From the NCBI RefSeq assembly GCF_013375155.1, contig NZ_JABXOF010000006.1, forward strand, positions 62,001-126,000: 64,000 nt of DNA. The letters are read 5' to 3'. Below the pieces are notes generated by a model. It saw only the letters and a program-made list of their open reading frames with translations, was not told the origin of the DNA and searched no databases. Each line of letters begins with the position of its first letter. The first letter of the stretch is position 1. The stretch comes from Serratia ureilytica. Lineage in GTDB: Bacteria > Pseudomonadota > Gammaproteobacteria > Enterobacterales > Enterobacteriaceae. Both the position numbers and the translations under genes were made by a program. Positions 35,985 to 44,134 of the stretch are shown here, piece by piece.

Positions 35985-36890
35985 GCCAGGCTAAATCAGA
36001 GAACCGGGCCTTTTTGCAGGCTTCGGATAAATTCTGCCGGAGTCTGGTTATTTACGAGGAATTTCGAGATAAATCCGCTGCCATTGTTCGTCTGTACCGC
36101 TGTGGTAAACGATGCTGTGTCTGCCTGATACGTTCCATCACGGTGACCATATCGTCACCGCGAAGTCCCTGGCCTACCTCGATCGCCACGCATTCACGAC
36201 TAAAATTATCGACTACAGTCAGGACACGGATCCGGCGTCCGTTGAACAGATTATCAGCAACGAAATCCATGCTCCAGCACTGATCCACAGCGGTCACGCC
36301 CGGGCGGATACGCCTGTGCCTGGCGGTCACGTGCCGCCGCGGGCGTTTTGACCGCAGATTCAGCCCGTCCAGACAGTAAATCCGATGAGTTTTCTTGTGG
36401 TTAACCAGCCAGCCCTCGCGCCGCAGCAGGATATGGATCCGCTGCACACCATAACGAATGCGGGTTTCTGCAATCTCCCGTATCCGCTGCGTGAGGGACC
36501 TATCATCGCGGCAGCTGCGGTAGTTATAGACCGTTCGGCTCTGCATCATCAGCCGGCATCCCCTGCGAACCCCGATGCAGTACGCAGCCAGCAGATAGTC
36601 GACCACCTCGCGTTTCTGCACCGGCCTCAGAACTTTTTCGGATGACGCCCTACAGTATTTCCTTGTCCAAACTGAGATCGGCGACCAGCCGTTTCAGGCG
36701 GTGATTCTCTTCCTCCAGCTGGAGCAGCCGACACGGTTCCGTCACGCCCGTGCCGCCAAACTTCTTCTCCAATTGTAAAAATTAGCCTCAGAAATCCCCA
36801 TCTTTCTGCAGACTTCCTCCACCCGCGTGCCTATTTCTGCCTGCTTCAGGGAAGAGCTATCTGTTCTTCGGTATAACGCCTCTTTTTCAT
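35985..36890 (-). mobile_element. Decayed IS3-family (IS407-like) insertion sequence
   Basis: Minus-strand OrfA begins at ATG 36890 (MKKRRYTEEQIAL) but is frameshifted; the leucine-zipper part HRLKRLVADLSLDKE is still readable. OrfB (36052-36621) keeps its front with AVDQCWSMDFVADNLFNGRR and VVDNFSRECVAIEV, including DDE-type aspartates. It then loses frame at the expected DNGSEF region and jumps to the family's C-terminal tail (NNQTPAEFIRSLQK), so the middle of the catalytic domain is deleted. Terminal inverted repeats were not resolved. It separates zorA from the dnd operon. Confidence 0.75.
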
Positions 36891-36959
36891 GCCGGATGAC
36901 CTCATTTGCTCAGGGAAAGAAAGGCCGGAAACTCCACTTTACGTCGGTACTGAACAAAG

Positions 36960-37210
36960 GGAAGAGATCACAAGGCAGGAACGATTCCCAAAGCACCAGA
37001 AATTTTTAACCTTATGATTGTAAATAAAAAATATAAAACCCAGGAGTCACAACAGCTACAGAATACTTTGGTTATTAGTAACATAGTAACATATTGATGA
37101 AAAATGAATTTTAGTACGTAAAAATTCACGTAAAAAAGCTATAAATCCAGCCGTAGATTACGTAAAATATCACGTAATGAAATTCATTGGATATCTAAAC
37201 GGATTTTAGT
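36960..37210 (+). promoter_or_regulatory. AT-rich dndB promoter region with two DndB-type operators
   Basis: TACG-N10-CGTA occurs twice as direct copies, at 37115-37132 and 37159-37176, 44 bases apart, the second ending 34 bases before the dndB ATG. From memory, DndB of Salmonella represses the dpt operon through two TACG-N10-CGTA repeats. Both inner ten-base spacers here are AT-rich and almost identical. The promoter itself was not resolved among the many AT hexamers. Confidence 0.75.
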
Positions 37211-38296
37211 ATGGCTAATATTGATGCAAATTATTGCTACTCGTTTCCAGCTATACGTGGCATTCAGGCTGGTCGCCCTTTCTACATCGCCACGTGCCCG
37301 ATGCGCATCATCCCCAAGATATTCAGCTTTGATGAAAACGACGTACCGCCTGAGCTACGCGCGCAGCGCACGCTGAATAAATCACGCATCCCCGAAATGG
37401 TTCGTTATCTTCTTGAAAATCCGAAAGATTATGTATTTTCCGCACTAACAGCGTCCATCGCTGTTGACGTCCAGTTTGATGAGCACCCAGGTACAAACAA
37501 TCTGGGGACGTTATGTGTGCCAATGGATGCACAAATCCTCATTAATGATGGCCAGCATCGCCGTAAAGCAATTGAAGACGCTTTAGACGCTCGCCCGGAA
37601 CTGGGGCAGGATAATATTCCGGTGCTGTTTTTTGTCGATGAAGGGTTAAAACGCAGCCAGCAGATGTTCGCCGATCTGAATAAATACGCCATTCGCCCCA
37701 GCCCGTCGCTAGCGTCTCTATACGATCATCGCGATGCCAGTTCAAATCTGGCACGTTACCTGGCGATGTCCATAGAGCCGTTTGTTGGGATGACAGAACT
37801 GGAAAAATCTGGCATCAGTCAGCGGTCGAATAAGTTATTTACGTTGAGCAGCATCAAGCAGGCTACCCGCGCATTGTTGGGTAAAGATCCCAAAGAGAAC
37901 AACTTTGAGGAATGCACCCAAATTGCTACCCAATATTGGCAAGCTATTTTTAGCGTGATGCCGGATTGGCAGCTAGCGGCTAAAAAAGAGGTTTCACCGG
38001 TTCAGTTACGACAAGATTATGTTCACGCTCATGGCATTGGATTGCAGGCACTTGGGCAACTGGGATATACCCTGCTAACGGATTATCCTGAGCAATGGCC
38101 GGAGAAAATAGCCGCACTTAAAACTTTTAACTGGCGCAGAAACAACCCGGATCTCGTCAAACGTGCGATGCAGCACGGCAAACTGAGTAAAACCAGTACG
38201 GCGATCCAGCTCACCTGTAATGCGCTAAAAATCGCGCTCTCAATCCCCCTCACTCCTGAAGAACAGGAGCTTGAAGCTCAAATGGTTGTCTCATGA
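37211..38296 (+). CDS. dndB: DNA phosphorothioation regulator DndB (DGQHR domain)
   Basis: This 361-residue protein carries the DGQHR motif at residues 113-117 (ILINDGQHRRKAIEDAL), typical of DndB, and ends in a helical region. DndB binds the operon's promoter and lowers phosphorothioate modification. The two TACG-N10-CGTA sites upstream support autoregulation. It overlaps dndC by four bases (ATGA), so the modification operon is dndBCDE. No dndA cysteine desulfurase is present; in enterobacteria the chromosomal IscS is used instead. Confidence 0.92.
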   Translation: MANIDANYCYSFPAIRGIQAGRPFYIATCPMRIIPKIFSFDENDVPPELRAQRTLNKSRIPEMVRYLLENPKDYVFSALTASIAVDVQFDEHPGTNNLGTLCVPMDAQILINDGQHRRKAIEDALDARPELGQDNIPVLFFVDEGLKRSQQMFADLNKYAIRPSPSLASLYDHRDASSNLARYLAMSIEPFVGMTELEKSGISQRSNKLFTLSSIKQATRALLGKDPKENNFEECTQIATQYWQAIFSVMPDWQLAAKKEVSPVQLRQDYVHAHGIGLQALGQLGYTLLTDYPEQWPEKIAALKTFNWRRNNPDLVKRAMQHGKLSKTSTAIQLTCNALKIALSIPLTPEEQELEAQMVVS

Positions 38297-39927
38297 GTAA
38301 ATTAGTTCAGGCCTACGATTTGGCCGAATACGAAGATTTTATTAATCAGGAGCTGTTCGCTGGACGCCCCTTATCCGAATATGTTGCTGAAGTTCAGAGA
38401 ATTTATTGCGCAGATAAACGCCCATGGGTAATTGGCTACAGTGGTGGTAAAGACTCTTCAGCGGTTATTACGCTGGTATATCTGGCCTTACTGGGCTTAC
38501 CCCCTGAAATGCGTAGCAAAGATGTTTTCTTAGTATCCTCCGACACTTTGGTAGAAACGCCAGTAGTTGTTGATCTTATTAAGAAAACCATGTTGCAGAT
38601 TGAGGCTTGTGCAAAACGCAATGGCTTGCCGATCACCCAACATGCCGTGATGCCAAAAACCAATGAAACCTTCTGGGTTAATTTGCTGGGAAAAGGTTAT
38701 CCGGCCCCAACCCGTAGTTTTCGCTGGTGTACCGAGCGTATGAAAATCAATCCGGTGAGCGACTTTATTAAAGATAAGGTCAGCCAGTTTGATGAAGTGA
38801 TTGTTGTCCTCGGCTCACGTAGTAGCGAGAGTGCCTCCCGTGCGCAGGTCATCGCAAAGCACAAAATTGATGGCTCCCGCCTGGCCCGGCACACCACACT
38901 AGCAAATGCGTTTATCTATACCCCTATTGATACCTGGGATGTAGAAGACGTCTGGAAACTGCTACGCGGCGCGTTCCGCTATGCTCCTGAAGATATCGAC
39001 GAATGGGAAAGCCCGTGGGGAGGAAACAATCGTCCTCTGTGGACGTTGTATATGGACTCTTCCGCACAGGGTGAGTGTCCCTTGGTGATCGACGAAAGTA
39101 CCCCTTCTTGCGGGAATTCTCGCTTTGGCTGCTGGACCTGTACCGTAGTCACCAAAGATAAAGCGATGGAAAGTCTGATCAAAAATGGCGAAGAGTGGAT
39201 GTCGCCTTTGCTGAAATATCGTGATCTGCTGGCGTTTACCACCGATCCGGCGAATAAAGACACCTATCGCAACTATAAACGCCGCACTGGTAAGGTGAGC
39301 TATCAGTACGCTAAAGACGGCGAAGATCGTAGCGCAGAGCGTAAGCATGTTCCTGGCCCCTACTGGCTCAAATACCGCCAGCAGTGGTTAAAAGACTTAC
39401 TGGAAATTGAGCGTGATTTAAACGCCCAGGGCCACACGATTACGTTAATTACCCAGCCGGAGCTGCACGCTATCCGTCAGGAGTGGTTGAAAGATCCTAA
39501 CGAGCCAGACTGGCACGACACATTGCCGGGGATTTACCGCGAGGTATATCAGCAGGATTTGAATTGGGTGGTTGACGATCAGTCGCGCTTTGATGCCAGC
39601 GATGCTGATTTGCTGGCGCAGATAACGCAAGGGTTCGACGTAGTACCTGAAATGGTGATGAAACTGATTGAGCTGGAAACCTCGATGGAAGGGTTAAGTC
39701 GTCGCCAGGGGATTTTTGACAAGCTCGGAACAATTTTAAAGCAGGACTGGGGCAGCCTGGAAGAAATCCAGCAGCAACAGGCAACGCTGCAAAAACGCAA
39801 CGACCGAGATATTCATCAGGACGAAGTGGATAAGCTAGAAGCTGAACTCCAGACTTTACAGCGCAGAATTATCGATGCAGGCGAATCGTCTGTGCTTATC
39901 GATGAGGAAAATGAACGTGCTCATTAA
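38293..39927 (+). CDS. dndC: DNA phosphorothioation protein DndC (PAPS-reductase-like, Fe-S)
   Basis: This 544-residue protein has an ATP-pyrophosphatase P-loop SGGKDS at residues 50-55, as in PAPS reductases. Cysteines at 262, 273, 280 and 283 can hold the [4Fe-4S] cluster. The C-terminal part (about 430-544) is helical with coiled-coil character. DndC activates DNA for sulfur insertion into the backbone. It overlaps dndB by four and dndD by 17 bases, a tightly coupled operon. Confidence 0.95.
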   Translation: MSKLVQAYDLAEYEDFINQELFAGRPLSEYVAEVQRIYCADKRPWVIGYSGGKDSSAVITLVYLALLGLPPEMRSKDVFLVSSDTLVETPVVVDLIKKTMLQIEACAKRNGLPITQHAVMPKTNETFWVNLLGKGYPAPTRSFRWCTERMKINPVSDFIKDKVSQFDEVIVVLGSRSSESASRAQVIAKHKIDGSRLARHTTLANAFIYTPIDTWDVEDVWKLLRGAFRYAPEDIDEWESPWGGNNRPLWTLYMDSSAQGECPLVIDESTPSCGNSRFGCWTCTVVTKDKAMESLIKNGEEWMSPLLKYRDLLAFTTDPANKDTYRNYKRRTGKVSYQYAKDGEDRSAERKHVPGPYWLKYRQQWLKDLLEIERDLNAQGHTITLITQPELHAIRQEWLKDPNEPDWHDTLPGIYREVYQQDLNWVVDDQSRFDASDADLLAQITQGFDVVPEMVMKLIELETSMEGLSRRQGIFDKLGTILKQDWGSLEEIQQQQATLQKRNDRDIHQDEVDKLEAELQTLQRRIIDAGESSVLIDEENERAH

Positions 39928-41926
39928 GCAACTAGTATTACATAATTTTCGCGTATTTTGCGGCACACACACCATCGATCTGGCTCCCAGAAAGCGTCCG
40001 CATGAAGTAAACCCTCGCCCGATTGTGCTATTTGGTGGTTTAAATGGTGCAGGGAAAACATCTATTTTGTCGGCAATTCGACTGGCACTGTATGGGCGTT
40101 TAGCGTTTGGCCCGGCAATGCAGCAGCAGGAGTATGTTGAACAACTCGGGGCACTGGTGCACAACGGGACGTATACAGCAGAGCGTCCGGATGAGGCCGC
40201 AGTAGAACTGACCTTTACCTACAACCAAAACGGCCATGAGACTGAATTCACCGTCACGCGAAGCTGGAAGAAAGGAAAGAAAGATCGTCTCTCTTTGCAA
40301 CAGGATGGACAACCGCGTAGTGAACTCAGTTATGACCAGTGCCAAGGGTTTTTGAATGAATTAATTCCTCACGGTGTCGCCGATCTTTTCTTTTTTGATG
40401 GAGAGAAGATTGCAGAGTTGGCGGAAGATGAATCTGGCAATATTCTGCGTACAGCGGTGCGTCGTTTGTTGGGACTGGATCTGATCGCCAGACTACAAAA
40501 TGACCTGATGATTTTTGTCAAACGCCAGCAAACCGCGCAGTTGGCTGGCTCCCAGCAACAGCAGGTTGAAGCGCTTGAAGCAAAGATTAAAACGCTTGCC
40601 GGTCAGGCAGAGAAATTGCTGGAAGAGGCCGATTTCGTCAACTCGCGGATTGAATTTTTATCCCAGGACATTATTCGCCATGAGGGATTGTTAAATGCGC
40701 AGGGCGGCGCATTTGCCCAGACTAAAGCACAGGAAAAACAGAAAGTTGAAACGCTGTTAAAAGAAAAAGAGCGTCTGGAAAAAGCGTTACGACAGGAATG
40801 CGATGGATCGTTGCCCTATGCGTTAGCGCCTAATACGTTGTCGCGGTTGCTGGAAAAAATTACCAATGAAGCACAGATCAAGCAGGCGAAAAATTTTGAG
40901 ACGGAGTTAAATCAATTTTTAACTCAACTCAAAAATGATATCGCGTTCCGTTCCAGCAGTGAGAGTAGTACCAGAGCCATTGCTACCGAAGCGATTACCA
41001 ATAATTTGGACGCATATATGGCAGCCAAACCAAAAGGTGATTTGCTGTTTGATATTTCTGAACGTGAAGCCGGTATGCTCCAGCAGTCCATTGAGCAGGA
41101 CAGCAAAAAAGCATGGCAGCGTTTTGATATGTACCGCCATCAATTAGCGGATATTGAACAACAACTGGAACAAGCCGCTGCTAATATTGCTCGCGCCCCG
41201 GAAGACGAGCAGTTAATGGATCTCTTTGCAGCACTACGCGATCTCGATCATAAGCGTGAAAAACAGCGGCAAAAATATCGCTCATTGCTGGAAGAGGCTA
41301 AACGGACGAAACAGCAGCAACTGGAATGTGTTCGTCAGGTACAGAAAGCACATGACATAACCCGTAGCCAACATGGTCTTAGCAGTGCGTTTAAAAACGC
41401 GCAGGAGACCATTAACCTGCTCGATTACTACAGCGATGTGTTAACGCAGGCGCGAGTGAAAAAGTTATCCGCTAACTTTGAAATTGCCTACCATAAGCTG
41501 GCTCGTAAAGAGGATTTACAGCTTAATGCGCACATAAACCCACAGACATTTGATGTTGAACTGGTGGATGAAAAAGGTTCGGTGATTAATCGTAAGCTGC
41601 TTTCTGCGGGTGAAAAGCAGATTTATGCGATTGCGATTCTTGAGGCGCTTGCAAAAACCTCTGGGCGTGATTTCCCGGTGATTATTGATACGCCGTTAGG
41701 GCGTCTGGATTCTCAGCACCGGGATAAGTTGATTAATCATTATTTCCCGGAGGCCAGCCATCAGGTTGTGCTGCTATCCACCGATACTGAAGTGGACGAG
41801 CGTTATTTCGTCGACCGACTGCGTGATGATATTTCTCATGCTTATGAGATTGTGTTTAATGCGCATACCAAATCATCTGCGCTGAAACCCGGTTATTTCT
41901 GGGAACTAACTAAGGAGGCTGTTTGA
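39911..41926 (+). CDS. dndD: DNA phosphorothioation protein DndD (SMC/Rad50-like ATPase)
   Basis: This 671-residue protein starts at ATG 39911 (GAGG just upstream, inside the end of dndC). Walker A is GGLNGAGKT (residues 42-50). Long coiled coils fill about 190-500. The signature LLSAGEKQIYAIAILEAL and the Walker B IIDTPLGRLDSQHRD lie near the C-terminus, so both halves of an SbcC/Rad50-type head are present. DndD supplies ATPase or nicking activity for sulfur incorporation. It abuts dndE by TGATG overlap. Confidence 0.93.
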   Translation: MNVLIKQLVLHNFRVFCGTHTIDLAPRKRPHEVNPRPIVLFGGLNGAGKTSILSAIRLALYGRLAFGPAMQQQEYVEQLGALVHNGTYTAERPDEAAVELTFTYNQNGHETEFTVTRSWKKGKKDRLSLQQDGQPRSELSYDQCQGFLNELIPHGVADLFFFDGEKIAELAEDESGNILRTAVRRLLGLDLIARLQNDLMIFVKRQQTAQLAGSQQQQVEALEAKIKTLAGQAEKLLEEADFVNSRIEFLSQDIIRHEGLLNAQGGAFAQTKAQEKQKVETLLKEKERLEKALRQECDGSLPYALAPNTLSRLLEKITNEAQIKQAKNFETELNQFLTQLKNDIAFRSSSESSTRAIATEAITNNLDAYMAAKPKGDLLFDISEREAGMLQQSIEQDSKKAWQRFDMYRHQLADIEQQLEQAAANIARAPEDEQLMDLFAALRDLDHKREKQRQKYRSLLEEAKRTKQQQLECVRQVQKAHDITRSQHGLSSAFKNAQETINLLDYYSDVLTQARVKKLSANFEIAYHKLARKEDLQLNAHINPQTFDVELVDEKGSVINRKLLSAGEKQIYAIAILEALAKTSGRDFPVIIDTPLGRLDSQHRDKLINHYFPEASHQVVLLSTDTEVDERYFVDRLRDDISHAYEIVFNAHTKSSALKPGYFWELTKEAV

Positions 41927-42279
41927 TGCTCCCGAATCGAATGGTGCTTAGTCGTCAGACTGAAGACCAGCTCAAGAAGTTAAAAGGATATACTGGGATT
42001 ACGCCCAATGTCGCGACTCGACTGGCATTCTTCCGCTCGGTGGAGAGTGAGTTTCGTTATTCGCCTGAGCGTGATACTAAGAAGCTCGATGGCTCGCTAG
42101 TGCTGGATAAAATAACGTGGCTTGGGGAAACGCTGCAAGCTACGGAATTGGTGCTGAAGATGCTTTATCCGCAGTTGACACAGAAGGACATAATAAAGGC
42201 GTGGGCGGCGCATGTTGAGGATGGGATTGCTGCATTAAGAAATTATCGAAATTTGAGAGATTTATCTAACAATATATAA
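41926..42279 (+). CDS. dndE: DNA phosphorothioation protein DndE
   Basis: This 117-residue helical protein matches DndE (NRMVLSRQTEDQLKKLKGYT, TPNVATRLAFFRSVESEF). DndE forms a tetramer that binds nicked DNA in the DndCDE complex. The ATG at 41926 shares its A with the dndD stop and has AAGGAGG seven bases upstream, so a TTG one codon earlier is not used. It ends the dndBCDE operon just before a bidirectional terminator. Confidence 0.92.
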   Translation: MLPNRMVLSRQTEDQLKKLKGYTGITPNVATRLAFFRSVESEFRYSPERDTKKLDGSLVLDKITWLGETLQATELVLKMLYPQLTQKDIIKAWAAHVEDGIAALRNYRNLRDLSNNI

Positions 42280-42281
42280 AC

Positions 42282-42311
42282 AAACATGGCGCTAATAACA
42301 GCGCCATGTTT
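42282..42311. terminator. Bidirectional terminator between dndE and the DUF262 gene
   Basis: AAACATGGCGCT (42282-42293) and AGCGCCATGTTT (42300-42311) form a perfect 12-pair stem with loop AATAAC. A and T runs flank both sides, so it can end the convergent dndBCDE and dptFGH-DUF262 transcripts. Confidence 0.8.
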
Positions 42312-42321
42312 ATATATTTCT

Positions 42322-44112
42322 CTAAGAGAAAGAAAATACCTTTATGGCAGCTTCAACATACATGTCTGTAAGTTTTTTAACAGACTCTTCCGTCCACTTT
42401 TCTTGTTCATAAATCCATGAATGAATACCAATTCCTGTATTTTTAAATGTATCCTTCTTATTTATAAAAGACTTATTATCATTCTTATTATTCCGAGAAG
42501 GATCTAAAAGGACAATATTCCCAATGTTATTTTTAATTTTTTCCATATCCATATTTTTATCCTCTTGGTGTGCTGAATATGGATATATATGCTCAAGAGT
42601 CATACTGTTAAAATCAAAAATCACAGTTTGATCCTCTCTCTTTAATCTATTTAGGCTATTACCCTGACAAGGCTGTATTAACCACTCCCAATTTTCTTGA
42701 ATTGTCATTAATAAACATTTTATCGGTTTATTATCTCCTTTTTTTTGATAGATCAAACTTCTAACATTAGCACTAAACTTTACATCTTCATGATCTTTAT
42801 CTAAGAGAGTTTCATTAAACGCGTTATGTAAATTAGAAATATCAAATCTATCACGCTCCGTATGTATTTTTAATGCTAGGGCTGCATATAATTTTGAGAA
42901 AATACTTGCATGTAAGTCACTAATCATTTTACATCTAATAAAAAATTTGCTTGTTTCATTTACAATATGCTTAAAGTTATTTTCGGATGAGAAACTTGCA
43001 GCCAGTAATAATGGCATTGCATGCAAATGTTTTAATTTATTGATAAGGAGGTCTAATTTGCTTTTATGCCATTTATTATTATCATCATTCTCGAAGGGCC
43101 ACTCACCACTTGATATATACTCCAGCCTCTCAACACACTCTCTAATGTAAGCGACTGTTTTATTTATTTCTGATTTATTTATTGATTCATTAAATACTGT
43201 TTTTTTATATTCTTCCAAAACAGACGAGGCAGTAATATTAGTGCCGGTTAACATAATTAAAATCCATCTTAAATAATCAGTTACTTTCTTTGATGGATGT
43301 TTAAGTATGGCATCCCAATTATCTGAAATACTCCGTTGATACGAAGTGTTATCGCTACATATACCTATTGTATATGCTTTAAGTAATTCCCCTTCAGTTA
43401 AGTTAATGCCTCTATCATTTAGTACGGTAAATAATTTGTATGCATCATCAATACTATTGGTTACAATATGAATAACTAAAAAAGACTCTTCAAATAACTT
43501 GACTATGTCATCTATGATTTCTAAACATTCGGAGATTTTTTTGTTTTTAAATAGACTATCCCTAATAAAGGCATTAAAGTTTTTCCTAGCTCTTAACATT
43601 AATTCATGCGAATTCCGTGTAGCTTTTAATGGGTTAGCATCAATTAATGATTGATAAAATTCGTTATCAGCATTGCCTATTGTAATTCTTACATGTTTTT
43701 TAATTTCACGATTTTCTCTTTCATCAAGATGAAAGTATTTATAGATATCCTTTAAAATCATGGTTCTGTATTCGGCGTCTTTTTCTTCCTCACAATTAAG
43801 TGCATTAATAATATTCCGAATGACAGAAAAGAAAAGTACAATAGTGGATAGTCTTTGCTGGCCATCCACTAATAAATTCTCTATCCTTCTGTGCCCTCCA
43901 AAAGTTTTCTCTTGAGCACAGACAACTCCTCCAAAAAAATGTTCGCAACTTTTCTGGGATTTCTTTTTCCTCAAAGCATCTTGTATATCATTACAAAATT
44001 GCTCTATCTGCTCATCTTCCCATGAATAGTCTCGCTGATATGTAGGCGTATAGAAAATATTACTATTCTTAAATAATTCGCCAAAGGACATATACTCAGG
44101 TTTAACGTTCAT
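42322..44112 (-). CDS. DUF262/DUF1524 protein, candidate modification-linked nuclease
   Basis: This 596-residue protein has a DUF262 (GmrS/SspE-like, ParB-fold) domain with YQRDYSW (residues 25-31) and DGQQRLST (83-90). Its C-terminal DUF1524 domain has the HNH-like pattern TLEHIYPYSAHQ (about 503-514) followed by NNIGNIVLLD and N-x-x-N-x-x-x-F. GmrSD cuts glucosylated hydroxymethylcytosine DNA, and SspE of the same make-up acts on phosphorothioate-linked defence. The gene starts 22 bases after dptH with GGAG eight bases before the ATG, so it is the fourth gene of the dptFGH operon. It is far more AT-rich than its neighbours. Its specificity is unknown. Confidence 0.75.
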   Translation of the reverse strand: MNVKPEYMSFGELFKNSNIFYTPTYQRDYSWEDEQIEQFCNDIQDALRKKKSQKSCEHFFGGVVCAQEKTFGGHRRIENLLVDGQQRLSTIVLFFSVIRNIINALNCEEEKDAEYRTMILKDIYKYFHLDERENREIKKHVRITIGNADNEFYQSLIDANPLKATRNSHELMLRARKNFNAFIRDSLFKNKKISECLEIIDDIVKLFEESFLVIHIVTNSIDDAYKLFTVLNDRGINLTEGELLKAYTIGICSDNTSYQRSISDNWDAILKHPSKKVTDYLRWILIMLTGTNITASSVLEEYKKTVFNESINKSEINKTVAYIRECVERLEYISSGEWPFENDDNNKWHKSKLDLLINKLKHLHAMPLLLAASFSSENNFKHIVNETSKFFIRCKMISDLHASIFSKLYAALALKIHTERDRFDISNLHNAFNETLLDKDHEDVKFSANVRSLIYQKKGDNKPIKCLLMTIQENWEWLIQPCQGNSLNRLKREDQTVIFDFNSMTLEHIYPYSAHQEDKNMDMEKIKNNIGNIVLLDPSRNNKNDNKSFINKKDTFKNTGIGIHSWIYEQEKWTEESVKKLTDMYVEAAIKVFSFS

Positions 44113-44134
44113 TCAATATCTCCAGTAAATTTTA

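Noticed and set aside
37211-42279. A missing dndA as sign of a broken Dnd system
   Set aside because: Enterobacterial dnd clusters usually lack dndA and use IscS, so dndBCDE is considered complete.
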